NCBI RefSeq assembly: GCF_040892545.1
Contig: NZ_CP156079.1
Location: 2,205,501-2,269,500 of the forward strand
Length of the DNA: 64,000 nucleotides
Direction: 5' to 3'
Origin: Paracidovorax avenae
GTDB lineage: Bacteria; Pseudomonadota; Gammaproteobacteria; Burkholderiales; Burkholderiaceae_C
The notes below the pieces were generated by a model. The model made no database searches, had not been told where the DNA came from, and worked only from the letters and a program-made list of their open reading frames with translations. Shown piece by piece: positions 42,702-51,901 of this stretch (positions are counted from its first letter, which is position 1; the number at the start of each line of letters is the position of its first letter). A program made the position numbers and the translations under genes.

Positions 42702-43187
42702 ATGACCACTGCCAAGCCTTCGGCCGCCCCGCCGGCGCCGCGGCGCGCGCCCGAAGTGCGCGACCGCTATCCCGTGTTCCGCAGCATCACCACGCGCTGG
42801 GCGGACAACGACATTTACGGGCACGTCAACAACGTCGTCTATTACAGCTGGTTCGACACCGCCGTGAACGCCTACCTGATCGAACAGGGTGCGCTCGACA
42901 TCCATGGGGGGGACACCATCGGGCTGGTGGTGGAGACGCAGTGCAATTACTTCGCGCCGCTGGCGTTCCCGCAGACCATCGAGGCGGGTATTCGTGTCGC
43001 GCGCCTGGGATCGAGCAGCGTGCGGTACGAGGTGGGGCTGTTCGCCCGTGGCGAGCCGCTCTCGGCCGCCGCGGGCCACTTCGTGCATGTGTATGTGGGC
43101 CGGGAGGACCGCCGGCCGCGGACGCTGCCGGAGGCGCTGCGCCGGGCGCTGGAGCCGCTGAGCCAGGACACCGGCGCGGCCCGCTGA
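42702..43187 (+). CDS. Hotdog-fold acyl-CoA thioesterase
   Basis: 161 residues of the YbgC/4HBT type. The catalytic Asp motif is RWADNDIYGHVNN; later strands VETQCNYFAPLAFP and FVHVYVG complete the hotdog. It hydrolyses acyl-CoA thioesters. About 25 N-terminal residues (TTAKPSAAPPAPRRAPEV) are disordered. It runs divergently from the phasin gene across the PhaR sites. Confidence 0.88.
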   Translation: MTTAKPSAAPPAPRRAPEVRDRYPVFRSITTRWADNDIYGHVNNVVYYSWFDTAVNAYLIEQGALDIHGGDTIGLVVETQCNYFAPLAFPQTIEAGIRVARLGSSSVRYEVGLFARGEPLSAAAGHFVHVYVGREDRRPRTLPEALRRALEPLSQDTGAAR

Positions 43188-43210
43188 GGCGAACTGCGCC
43201 GGCGGTCGCT

Positions 43211-43243
43211 GCATCCGGCACCGGCATCGCCGGCACCGGATGC
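43211..43243. terminator. Hairpin between convergent genes
   Basis: GCATCCGG and CCGGATGC form the outer stem, CCGGC and GCCGG the inner one with loop ATC. It lies between the convergent thioesterase and gamma-glutamyltransferase stops (43187 and 43251). No T-run, so termination is uncertain. Confidence 0.4.
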
Positions 43244-43250
43244 CGGTGCG

Positions 43251-45260
43251 TCAGGGCTTGAAGGTGTCGCCCAGCACCACGCCTTCGCGCCGCGGATCGG
43301 CGCCGCCCTGGAGCACGCTGGCGCCGTTGCGGTTCACCCGCAGGATCGTGGCCGTGCCGCTCGACTGGGCCGAGGTCGAGACCGTATGGCCCAGCGCGCG
43401 CAGGCCGGTGACCAGGGGATCATCGTTGCCGTTGTTCGCCGTGTTGACGTTGGGGTGCTCGCCGCCCACCGAGGTGGTGGCGCTGTTGCTGGCGCCGAAG
43501 TCCACGAGCGAGGTGGCCTGCTGGGCATCCAGGCCCCAGTCGAGCGCGCCGACCACGGTCTTCACCACGTACTGGATGATGGTGCCGCCGCCGGGCGAGC
43601 CCGTGCCCATCACGAAGTCGCCCATGCTGCCGTCGGCCGCCTTGCGGAACACCAGGGTCGGCGCCATCGAACTGCGCGGGCGCTTGCCGGGCTCCACGCG
43701 GTTGGCGACCGGCGCGCCGGAAGCATCGGTGGGCGTGGCGGCGAAGTCCGTGAGCTGGTTGTTGAGCAGGAAGCCCTGGGTCATGTGGAAGGAGCCCATG
43801 CTGGCCTCGACCGTGGTGGTCATGACCACGGCGTTGCCGTCCTTGTCCACGATGGTGAAGTGCGTGGTGCCCCGTTCCTCGAGCGGCACGACGCCGGCCG
43901 CGCCGGTACCGAAGTCGCCCGCCGTGGCGGTACCCATGCTGCGGGTGGTGCTGATCAGGCCGGCGCGCGTGCGCAGGTACGACTTGTCGAGCATGCGCGA
44001 GGGAGAGCCGCCCGGCAGGGGCACGAAGTCGGTGTCCGCCACGTACTTGTCGCGGTCGGCATAGGCCAGGCGTTCGGCCTCGCTGACCAGGTGCACGCCC
44101 ATCACCGAGGGCTTGCCGCCTTCGAGGTCGATGGCCGTGGGCTTGTACTGCGAGAGATCGAAGTTCTCCAGGATGCCGAGCGCGGAGGCCACGGCGATGC
44201 CGCCGGAGGAGGGGGGCGACATGCCGCACACCCAGTAGTCGCGGTAGGTGGTGCAGACCGGGTCGCGGCGCTTGGCGCGGTAGTCCGCCAGGTCGCTCAG
44301 CTGCGTCAGGCCCGGCGTGATGGCGACAGCCGGCGAGCCGCCGCTGGTGGCCTGGATCTTCGCGACGATGCCCTGGGCGATCGGGCCCGTGTAGAAGGCA
44401 TCGGCGCCGTTGCGGGCGATGGCGGACAGCGTGTCGGCGTAGGCGGTGTTCTTCAGCACCGTGCCGAGCGCCTTGGGCGTTCCGTCGGCATTGAAGAAGT
44501 AGGCCACGGCTTCCGCGTCGCGTGCCAGGCCGGAGGCGGAGCCGGAGATGGCCGCGGCCATGCGGCCGCCGATGGGGAAGCCGCCTCGCGCCAGTTGCTC
44601 TGCCGGCTGGAACAGGTCGCCCCAGGCGAGACGCCCGTGGTCGCGGTGGGCCAGTTCGAGCATGCGGACTGCGCCGGGCGTGCCGATGGAGCGTCCGCTG
44701 GCGCGCGCACCGCCCGGCTGCGGCGCGGTGCGGTCGGCGTCGCTGACCCAGCGCAGGTAGTTGGCGGTCGCGGCCGCTGGCGCGGTCTCGCGGCCATCGT
44801 AGGCCTGGACCTTTTTCTGGGCCGCGTCGTAGTGCAGCATGAAGGCGCCGCCTCCGAGGCCGGAGGATTGCGGCTCCACCAGCCCGAGCACCATCTGCAC
44901 GGCGACGGCGGCGTCCACGGCCGAACCGCCTTTCTTCAGCACTTCACACCCGGCACGCGATGCATACGGATTGGCCGTGGTCACCATGTACTGCTTCGCA
45001 TAGACGGCGGTCTTGCCGACGCGGTAGCCGGAGGCCGGCTCGGGAGCGGCCGGATCGCCCGGCAGGCCCGAACCGACCGTGACCAGGCCGTTGTCGCTCG
45101 TCACGGCGCAGGCATTGTCCTGGCTGGGCACGAGGGCCGTTCCGCCGTTGCCGCTGCCGCCGCAGCCCGAGAGGGCCAGCAGCGCAGCGGCCAGCGCCGC
45201 GGTAAGGCCCCGGGCGGAGGGCGGGGAAGATGGTGAGTGAGGCTTGCCGAGGCTGTGCAT
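43251..45260 (-). CDS. ggt: Gamma-glutamyltransferase
   Basis: 669 residues, Ntn-hydrolase that cleaves itself into large and small subunits. The nucleophile Thr lies in RGTTHFTIVDKDGNAV; the large-subunit motifs SGLGGGAFMLHYD and GTPGAVRMLE and the small-subunit GSPGGGTIIQYV are present. The N-terminus carries a lipobox (LLALSGC), so it is probably an exported lipoprotein rather than soluble periplasmic, with a Gly/Ser linker after the Cys. It is longer than E. coli GGT (580). It degrades or transfers the gamma-glutamyl group of glutathione. Confidence 0.93.
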   Translation of the reverse strand: MHSLGKPHSPSSPPSARGLTAALAAALLALSGCGGSGNGGTALVPSQDNACAVTSDNGLVTVGSGLPGDPAAPEPASGYRVGKTAVYAKQYMVTTANPYASRAGCEVLKKGGSAVDAAVAVQMVLGLVEPQSSGLGGGAFMLHYDAAQKKVQAYDGRETAPAAATANYLRWVSDADRTAPQPGGARASGRSIGTPGAVRMLELAHRDHGRLAWGDLFQPAEQLARGGFPIGGRMAAAISGSASGLARDAEAVAYFFNADGTPKALGTVLKNTAYADTLSAIARNGADAFYTGPIAQGIVAKIQATSGGSPAVAITPGLTQLSDLADYRAKRRDPVCTTYRDYWVCGMSPPSSGGIAVASALGILENFDLSQYKPTAIDLEGGKPSVMGVHLVSEAERLAYADRDKYVADTDFVPLPGGSPSRMLDKSYLRTRAGLISTTRSMGTATAGDFGTGAAGVVPLEERGTTHFTIVDKDGNAVVMTTTVEASMGSFHMTQGFLLNNQLTDFAATPTDASGAPVANRVEPGKRPRSSMAPTLVFRKAADGSMGDFVMGTGSPGGGTIIQYVVKTVVGALDWGLDAQQATSLVDFGASNSATTSVGGEHPNVNTANNGNDDPLVTGLRALGHTVSTSAQSSGTATILRVNRNGASVLQGGADPRREGVVLGDTFKP

Positions 45261-45550
45261 CCGGAATCGCTTTCTTGTTGGTGGAGGATGTGGAAGAGGT
45301 GCGCGGAAAGCCGGGAGTCTCCCCCTCCCGGGGCGCCCCGCAAGCATAGGCGGTTCGTGTGGGTTGCGGGAGCTCGAAGGCCGCCGGCCCGCATCGTGGA
45401 ACTGCACAGCCGGCGCGGGCGGGCAGGGCCGGGCCTCGGTGCCGGGGCGCGCACGCGACGGCGCGCTTGGTGACACAATGCACGGCGCGCCTGCAGCTTT
45501 CCCTTCCGCGCCCCGGCCCCCCTGCCGGGCCGCGCGCCGATGCCTCTTCC

Positions 45551-46759
45551 ATGATCATCACCAGCCTGCTCGATACCGACCTGTACAAGTTCACCATGAT
45601 GCAGGTGGTGCTGCACCAGTTTCCGGGAGCGCAGGTGGAATACCGCTTCCGGTGCCGCAACCCCGGCGTGCAGCTCGCGCCCTATGCGGCCGAGATCCGC
45701 GACGAGATCCGCTCGCTCTGCAGCCTGCAGTTCCAGGACGCGGAGTTGATGTACCTGCGCTCGCTGCGCTTCGTGAAAAGCGATTTCGTGGACTTCCTGG
45801 GGCTGTTCCGCCTCAACGAGAAATACATCACCGTCACGCCGCTGGCCTCGGGGGAGATCGATATCCGGATCGCCGGACCGTGGCTGCACACCATCCTGTT
45901 CGAGATCCCGGTGCTGGCGATCGTGAACGAGGTGTACTTCCGCAATACGCAGAAGGTGCCGGATTTCCCCGAGGGTCGCCGGCGGCTGGACACGAAGATC
46001 ACCCAGCTGCAGGCGGACGGGCTGGGGCCACTGAAGATCGCTGACTACGGCACCCGGCGGCGCTTCAGCCGCGCGTGGCACGAGGAAGTGCTGCGCGTGC
46101 TGCTGGCTCGCCTGGGCACGGGTGACTGCCGCACCGATGGGCGGGCAGGGCCCGGGCAGTTCGCGGGCACGAGCAACGTGCTCTATGCGATGAAGCTCGG
46201 GGTCACGCCGCTCGGCACCATGGCGCACGAATACCTGCAGGCCTGCCAGGCGCTGGGCCCGCGGCTGCGCGACAGCCAGATCTACGGCTTCGAGATGTGG
46301 GCGCGCGAATACCGCGGCGACCTGGGCATCGCGCTGTCCGACGTCTACGGCATGAGCGCCTTCCTGCGCGACTTCGACCTGTATTTCTGCAAGCTGTTCG
46401 ATGGCGCGCGGCACGACAGCGGCGACCCGTTCGCCTGGGGCGAGCGGCTGCTGGAGCACTATCGCCGCAACCGCGTCGATCCGCTCACCAAGACGCTGAT
46501 CTTCAGCGATGCGCTCACGGTGCCGCGCACGATCGAGCTGTTCCGGCAATTCCACGGCCGCTGCCAGCTGGCCTTCGGGATCGGCACCAACCTGACCAAC
46601 GACCTGGGCTGCGAGCCGCTGCAGATCGTCATCAAGATGACGCGCTGCAACGGGCAGCCCGTCGCCAAGCTGTCCGACACGCCCGGCAAGGGCATGTGCG
46701 ACGACGAGAAATACCTCGCCTATCTGCGCCAGGTGTTCGAGATTCCCGCTCCGGCCTGA
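45551..46759 (+). CDS. pncB: Nicotinate phosphoribosyltransferase
   Basis: 402 residues. Typical sequence [43 protein letters not shown] and [10 protein letters not shown]. Converts nicotinate and PRPP to nicotinate mononucleotide in NAD salvage. The start is ATG 45551 since homology begins there; the earlier codons are Arg/Pro-rich leader. It is followed by a hydroxyacid dehydrogenase 71 bases away. Confidence 0.96.
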   Translation: MIITSLLDTDLYKFTMMQVVLHQFPGAQVEYRFRCRNPGVQLAPYAAEIRDEIRSLCSLQFQDAELMYLRSLRFVKSDFVDFLGLFRLNEKYITVTPLASGEIDIRIAGPWLHTILFEIPVLAIVNEVYFRNTQKVPDFPEGRRRLDTKITQLQADGLGPLKIADYGTRRRFSRAWHEEVLRVLLARLGTGDCRTDGRAGPGQFAGTSNVLYAMKLGVTPLGTMAHEYLQACQALGPRLRDSQIYGFEMWAREYRGDLGIALSDVYGMSAFLRDFDLYFCKLFDGARHDSGDPFAWGERLLEHYRRNRVDPLTKTLIFSDALTVPRTIELFRQFHGRCQLAFGIGTNLTNDLGCEPLQIVIKMTRCNGQPVAKLSDTPGKGMCDDEKYLAYLRQVFEIPAPA

Positions 46760-46830
46760 AATCGCACGGCGCGCGTCGCCCGCCGCAGGCGTTTCGGCCT
46801 TGTCCTTTTTTCACCAGGAACCCACGCTCC

Positions 46831-47811
46831 ATGACACGACCCCGCATCCTCGTCGCCCGCGCCATCTTCCCGGACGTGGTGGACCGCCTCGCCCGGCATT
46901 TCGACGTCGAGGCCAATCCCGAGGATGCGATCTGGAGCCCCGAGGAACTGGCCCGGCGCCTGGCCGACAAGGATGGCGCGCTGACCACCGGCAGCCAGCG
47001 CATCGACGCGGCCCTCGTCGCAGCCTGCCCGCGCCTGCGCATCGTGGCCAACATGGCCGTGGGCTACAACAACTTCGACGTGGATGCGCTCACCGCCGCG
47101 GGCGTGCAGGCCACGAACACGCCCGACGTGCTGACGGAAACCACGGCGGATTTCGGCTTCGCGCTGCTGATGGCCACGGCCCGGCGCGTGACCGAGAGCG
47201 AGATATACCTGCGCGAAGGCCGCTGGAGCAAGTGGAGCTACGACATGTTCGCGGGCTCGGACGTGCACGGCTCCACGCTGGGCATCCTGGGCATGGGGCG
47301 CATCGGACAGGGCATCGCGCGGCGCGGCGCACACGGCTTCGGCATGAACGTGATCTACCACAACCGCTCGCGCCTCTCGCCGGAACTCGAAGCCGATTGC
47401 AAGGCCCGGTATGTGTCCAAGGAGGAGCTGCTGCGCGAGGCGGACCACCTCGTGCTCGTGCTGCCCTACACGCCCGAATCGCACCATGCCATCGGCGCGG
47501 CCGAACTCGCGCAGATGAAGCCCACGGCCAACCTCGTCAACATCGCGCGCGGCGGCATCGTGGATGACGCCGCGCTGGCGCTGGCGCTGCGCGAGCGGCG
47601 CATCGCCGCCGCAGGCCTGGACGTGTTCGAGGGCGAGCCGAAGGTGCACCCGGACCTGCTGACGGTGCCCAACGTGGTGCTCACCCCGCACATCGCCAGC
47701 GCCACGGTGCCCACCCGGCGTGCCATGGCCAACCTCGCGGCGGACAACCTGATCGCGTTCTTCGATGGGCGTGGTGCGCTCACGCCCGTGAACACGCCCC
47801 GACCCCGCTGA
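46831..47811 (+). CDS. D-2-hydroxyacid dehydrogenase (glyoxylate/2-ketogluconate reductase type)
   Basis: 326 residues. NAD(P) site GILGMGRIGQGIARR, catalytic Arg in NIARGGIVDD, Glu in FEGEPKVHP and His in LTPHIASAT. Closest to the GhrB/TkrA branch that reduces glyoxylate, hydroxypyruvate or 2-ketogluconate. CCAGGAA lies ahead of the ATG. Substrate is inferred from family. Confidence 0.9.
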   Translation: MTRPRILVARAIFPDVVDRLARHFDVEANPEDAIWSPEELARRLADKDGALTTGSQRIDAALVAACPRLRIVANMAVGYNNFDVDALTAAGVQATNTPDVLTETTADFGFALLMATARRVTESEIYLREGRWSKWSYDMFAGSDVHGSTLGILGMGRIGQGIARRGAHGFGMNVIYHNRSRLSPELEADCKARYVSKEELLREADHLVLVLPYTPESHHAIGAAELAQMKPTANLVNIARGGIVDDAALALALRERRIAAAGLDVFEGEPKVHPDLLTVPNVVLTPHIASATVPTRRAMANLAADNLIAFFDGRGALTPVNTPRPR

Positions 47812-47868
47812 GGGGCCGCCCCGCCGGTCCCCGGGGCCGGCAGTTGACAACGAAACGTCTGGATTGGC

Positions 47869-49293
47869 ATGTCGATTGAATGGCTGGTGGTGTTCGCGTT
47901 GCTCGCGCTCATCACCGTGCTCCTGGGAGTGCTGCTGCTGCGCAGTCCCCGGCCCGAGCTTCCCCCCGAATGGGCCATGCGCCTGCAGCGCCTGGAGCAG
48001 GTGGCCCAGGCCACCCAGCTGGCCGTGGCGAAGAACGATGGCGCGCTGGAAGGCATGGCCCAGCAGCTGCGCGGCTTCACCCAGGCGACGCACACGCACC
48101 TGGAGGGCCAGCGGGAGGTGCTGGACGAACGGCTCGCACAGGCGGTGCACGATGCCCGCTCGGGGCGCACGGAACTGCGCGAGGGCTTCGACGCCTTCGA
48201 TGCCCGGCTGGGGCAGCGGATGGCCCAGGCGCAGGCCGATGCCGCCGTGGCCCGCCGCGAACTGGCGGAAGCCCTGGGCGCCTTCCGCGCCGAGCTGACG
48301 CAGACGTCGGAGTCGCTGCGCGCCGCGCTGCACGAGCGCCTCGCCGCCATCCAGTCGGACAACGCGGCCCGCCTGGAGGAGATGCGCCGCACCGTGGACG
48401 AGAAGCTGCACGCCACGCTGGAGCAGCGGCTGGGCGAGTCGTTCAGGATGGTGAGCGACCGGCTCGAGCAGGTGCACCGCGGCCTCGGGGAGATGCAGAC
48501 GCTGGCCGCCAGCGTGGGTGATCTCAAGCGCGTGATGACCAATGTGAAGACGCGCGGCACCTGGGGCGAACTGCAGCTGGGGGCGATCATCGAGAACGTG
48601 CTGGCGCCGGAGCAGTACGCACGCAATGTGAAGACGGTGCCGGGCAGCGACGAACTGGTGGAGTTCGCCATCCGCCTGCCGGGGCGCGGGCAGGAGGAGC
48701 CGGTCTGGCTGCCCATCGATGCCAAGTTCCCGGTGGAGTCCTACCAGCGCCTGCTGGACGCGCACGACGCGGCGGACAAGGCGGCCGTCGTCGCGGCGGG
48801 CAACGCGCTGGAGGCCGCGGTGCGCTTCGAGGCGCGCAAGATCGCCGCCAAGTACGTGTCGCCGCCGCACACCACGGATTTCGCGGTGCTGTACCTGCCC
48901 ACCGAAGGGCTGTTCGCCGAGGTGGTCCGCCGGCCGGGCCTGGTGGAGGCGCTGCAGGGCGAATGCCGCGTGATGGTGGCCGGGCCGGCGAACCTCGCGG
49001 CGATGCTCAGCAGCCTGCAGATGGGTTTCAAGACGCTGGCGATCGAGAAGCGGTCTTCCGAGGTGTGGGGGCTGCTGGGCGCGGTGAAGACGGAGTTCGC
49101 CAAGTTCGGCGACGTGGTGGAGGCCACGCGCAAGTCGATCGACGCCGCGGCCAAGCGCTTCGACGAGGTGGGCGTGCGCACGCGCGCCATCCAGCGGCGG
49201 CTGCGGGACGTGCAGGAGCTGCCCGCTGGCGAGGCCGGTGCCGCTCCGGCCGTGGAAGCGCCGGCCGGCGATCGCCCGGAGGCGCCGGCCTGA
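47869..49293 (+). CDS. rmuC: DNA recombination protein RmuC
   Basis: 474 residues: N-terminal transmembrane helix (about 4-26), a coiled coil (about 40-210) and the RmuC nuclease-like domain (about 230-400; TRGTWGELQLGAIIE, LPIDAKFPVESYQRL, EKRSSEVWGLLGAVKTEF). RmuC limits DNA inversions and rearrangements; its fold is of the PD-(D/E)XK type. It ends one base before the MFS gene, so the two are in one transcript. Confidence 0.93.
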   Translation: MSIEWLVVFALLALITVLLGVLLLRSPRPELPPEWAMRLQRLEQVAQATQLAVAKNDGALEGMAQQLRGFTQATHTHLEGQREVLDERLAQAVHDARSGRTELREGFDAFDARLGQRMAQAQADAAVARRELAEALGAFRAELTQTSESLRAALHERLAAIQSDNAARLEEMRRTVDEKLHATLEQRLGESFRMVSDRLEQVHRGLGEMQTLAASVGDLKRVMTNVKTRGTWGELQLGAIIENVLAPEQYARNVKTVPGSDELVEFAIRLPGRGQEEPVWLPIDAKFPVESYQRLLDAHDAADKAAVVAAGNALEAAVRFEARKIAAKYVSPPHTTDFAVLYLPTEGLFAEVVRRPGLVEALQGECRVMVAGPANLAAMLSSLQMGFKTLAIEKRSSEVWGLLGAVKTEFAKFGDVVEATRKSIDAAAKRFDEVGVRTRAIQRRLRDVQELPAGEAGAAPAVEAPAGDRPEAPA

Positions 49294-49294
49294 G

Positions 49295-50461
49295 ATGGAC
49301 ACCGCGCTCGCACGGCTGATCGCCGGACAGATATGCATCCATGCCAGCATGACGGGCATGCGCCTGGCGGCCCCGCTGCTGGCCCTGCGCGAGGGCTACA
49401 GCGCCGCGGCGGTCGGAGCCCTGCTGGCGCTGTTCGCGCTCACCCAGGTGTTCCTGTCGCTGCCCGCGGGCCGGTATGCCGACCGCCACGGCCTGAAGCG
49501 GCCGGTGGGTTGGGCGGTGAGCGTGGCCAGCACGGGCGCGGCCGGCGCGCTCGTCTGGCCGTCCTTTCCCATGCTCTGCCTGGCCGCGCTGCTGACCGGT
49601 GGCGCTTCCGGCGCGGCCATGATCGCGCTGCAACGCCATGTCGGGCGCGCCGCGCACGGTTCCGAGCAATTGCGGCGTGTGTTCAGCTGGCTGGCCATCG
49701 GCCCTGCCGTGTCCAACTTCGTGGGGCCGTTCTTCACCGGCCTGCTGATCGACCATGCAGGGCCGGTGCCGGGCAGCACGGAGGGCTATCGCGCGGCCTT
49801 CGCGCTCACGGCGCTGCTGCCGGTGGCGACATGGTTCTGGGTCCGTGCGACGGTGGAGCTGCCGCCCATCCCCGCGGCGGAAGGCGGCCCGCGCCGCCGT
49901 GCGTGGGACCTGCTGGGCGACGCGGGCTTCCGCCGCCTGCTGCTGGTGAACTGGCTGCTGTCGTCCTGCTGGGACGTGCATACCTTCGTGGTGCCGCTGC
50001 TGGGGCACGAGCGGGGGCTGTCCGCGTCGGTCATCGGCTCCATCCTGGGCGCGTTCGCCATTGCCGCGGCGGCCATCCGCGTGCTCATGCCGCTCGTGGC
50101 AGCACGCCTGAAGGAGGCCACCGTGGTGATGTGGGCCATGGTGACGACAGCCTGCCTCTTCGCCGTCTATCCGCTGCTGCCCACCGCATGGGCGCTCGGC
50201 CTGTGCTCGGTGCTGCTGGGCTTCGCGCTGGGCTCCGTGCAGCCCATGATCATGAGCATGCTGCACCAGATCACGCCCCATCACCGCCATGGTGAGGCGC
50301 TGGGCCTGCGCCTGATGGCGATCAACGCATCCAGCGTGGCGATGCCCGTGCTGTTCGGTTCGGCCGGTGCGCTGATCGGCGTGGCCGGGCTGTTCTGGGT
50401 GGTGGGGGGCGTCGTGGGGCTGGGGTCGAGGGTGGCTGCCCGTCTGGAGCGCAGGGCCTGA
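49295..50461 (+). CDS. MFS transporter
   Basis: 388 residues, 12 predicted transmembrane helices. The MFS motif A appears in the loop between helices 2 and 3 as GRYADRHGLKRP. ALRLMAINASSVAMP and the C-terminal half give no substrate. Starts one base after the rmuC stop (TGAGATG). Substrate unknown. Confidence 0.88.
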   Translation: MDTALARLIAGQICIHASMTGMRLAAPLLALREGYSAAAVGALLALFALTQVFLSLPAGRYADRHGLKRPVGWAVSVASTGAAGALVWPSFPMLCLAALLTGGASGAAMIALQRHVGRAAHGSEQLRRVFSWLAIGPAVSNFVGPFFTGLLIDHAGPVPGSTEGYRAAFALTALLPVATWFWVRATVELPPIPAAEGGPRRRAWDLLGDAGFRRLLLVNWLLSSCWDVHTFVVPLLGHERGLSASVIGSILGAFAIAAAAIRVLMPLVAARLKEATVVMWAMVTTACLFAVYPLLPTAWALGLCSVLLGFALGSVQPMIMSMLHQITPHHRHGEALGLRLMAINASSVAMPVLFGSAGALIGVAGLFWVVGGVVGLGSRVAARLERRA

Positions 50462-50497
50462 TCCCGCATACCGGCAGAGGCGCGATTTGCCACGGGC

Positions 50498-50559
50498 TTC
50501 GCATGAAAGTGTTTGCTTTCGCGCGGCAGGCCGGCCCTGGATGCCGGGATGGCTAGATT
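50498..50559 (+). promoter_or_regulatory. Perfect PIP box with -10 element (HrpX-type promoter)
   Basis: TTCGC at 50498-50502 and TTCGC at 50518-50522 are separated by exactly 15 bases. This is the plant-inducible-promoter box TTCGC-N15-TTCGC bound by HrpX/HrpB-type AraC activators of type III secretion genes. A TAGATT hexamer at 50554-50559 fits the required -10 YANNNT, 31 bases after the box, in the accepted 30-32 window. It lies 32 bases before the ATG of the HEXXH protein at 50591. Confidence 0.85.
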
Positions 50560-50590
50560 GGCGGACTCGCATACATGCAAGGAAACCACC

Positions 50591-51856
50591 ATGGTCGGCC
50601 CTGTCTCGGTACAAGGAGCGGATCGGAGGCGTACGTCCAGCCGTGAACCGGCCGGAGAACGCAACCAGCTCGCGCGAGCGAACAACTCTTCGACGCACTC
50701 CGGGCGAGATGCTCGCTTCGGCTCTCTGCCTGCCCGGTCCCCCGGCGCAAACGCGGGACGGGCTTCAACCGCGGGAAGCATGGCACCTCGGCGCGGCCCG
50801 CCAGACGCCGTCGTGGATCCGAACGAGCTTCCGGCGCAGAATCCACCCAGTTCACTGGCCGCCCGGGTGGCAGGCGTGGCCGTCGGTACGTTGAAACAGT
50901 CCTGGAAGGCCTATGTGGGAGTGGCCGCAGTCGCTGCAGGCTATGGCGCATGGAGGCAATCTGCGGGTACCATGCAGCAACAGGCCCAGCCCTATCCCGT
51001 GGTGGATCTGCCCACCGTTCTACAGGCCAGGCAGGAGGTACTTCAAAAGCATGGTGCGTACATACCGTCCAGCAGTGCGTGCCATGCCATCGAGCCACGC
51101 GTCACCCTGGACCTGCCGCCGGGTTATCGCGGACTGACCCAACGCAGGGCGGGAAAATCTGCCGAAGTGCGCATAAGGGAGGGCTTGCCCCGCGACGTGG
51201 GGCTCCACACGTCAAGGCACGAATATCTGCACTGCTTTTCCCACCCGGAACTGCACAAGGCGCTTGCGGGCAGCCCCCACAGCCACTCGGTCGAAGAAGC
51301 GCTCACCGAGTTCTATGCCGATCAGTTCGACGGCCATCCGGATACGCAGACCTTTGCCGACCTTGCGCTGGCGAACGGGAAGACCGGTGTCGCTGCTGCT
51401 GCCGAAATTGAGCGAATGATCGGGAAGAACACTCTGCAACGGGCCTTTTTCAAGGGCGATGCCAAGGCGATCGAGAAGTTGAGCGACGCTCTGGTGAAGG
51501 TATGGCCCAGGCAGGTCTCTGTCATGGCGTGGCTCGGCATCATCCGCGTTGAGCAGCAGGCGCGCAAGCGGCAGGCGCTGGCCGAGTGCTTCCTGGGCGC
51601 CAGCCTGCTGTTCTCGAAGCGCTTTCCCGATGAAGGGGAGTTGCTTGCGGCTCCATCGCGCTTCCTCCCGGTCGACAGTTTTTCCAGCATATCCCACACG
51701 CAGGCCGAGGTGCTGCGGCAGCAGGCGGAGGCGGCCCGGGCCAAATATGGCGAGGCTTTTGACCAGGCGTTCTGCAACTTCGTGGGGAGCCGGCAGCGTG
51801 CTGCGATGGACAGCATCGCTGAAGGACTCGCATCCGCCTGGAAGCCGGTGCTCTGA
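50591..51856 (+). CDS. Putative type III effector with HEXXH zinc-peptidase signature
   Basis: 421 residues; I recognise no named effector family. The first 90 residues are Ser/Arg/Pro/Gly-rich with few hydrophobics, as in type III secretion signals. A hydrophobic stretch at about 90-125 (AARVAGVAVGTLKQ, VGVAAVAAGYGAW) could touch membranes. H210-E-Y-L-H214 is an HEXXH zinc motif, with E235/E236 (SVEEALTEFYAD) as the likely third ligand, the gluzincin layout. The rest is helical and charged. AAGGAAA precedes the ATG, and a perfect PIP box with -10 lies upstream. Cellular target unknown. Confidence 0.75.
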   Translation: MVGPVSVQGADRRRTSSREPAGERNQLARANNSSTHSGRDARFGSLPARSPGANAGRASTAGSMAPRRGPPDAVVDPNELPAQNPPSSLAARVAGVAVGTLKQSWKAYVGVAAVAAGYGAWRQSAGTMQQQAQPYPVVDLPTVLQARQEVLQKHGAYIPSSSACHAIEPRVTLDLPPGYRGLTQRRAGKSAEVRIREGLPRDVGLHTSRHEYLHCFSHPELHKALAGSPHSHSVEEALTEFYADQFDGHPDTQTFADLALANGKTGVAAAAEIERMIGKNTLQRAFFKGDAKAIEKLSDALVKVWPRQVSVMAWLGIIRVEQQARKRQALAECFLGASLLFSKRFPDEGELLAAPSRFLPVDSFSSISHTQAEVLRQQAEAARAKYGEAFDQAFCNFVGSRQRAAMDSIAEGLASAWKPVL

Positions 51857-51889
51857 CCACTCGCCCCTGCCTGCCTCGGGGCGGTGGTC
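51855..51889. terminator. Hairpin at the end of the effector candidate
   Basis: GACCAC and CGCCCC pair with GGGGCG and GTGGTC across a 10-base loop (one bulge), starting inside the stop codon context at 51855. Only a short T-rich tail (CTTTCTGTTG) follows. It also separates the convergent LOG-like gene ending at 51902, so it may work both ways. Confidence 0.4.
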
Positions 51890-51901
51890 GCTTTCTGTTG
51901 C

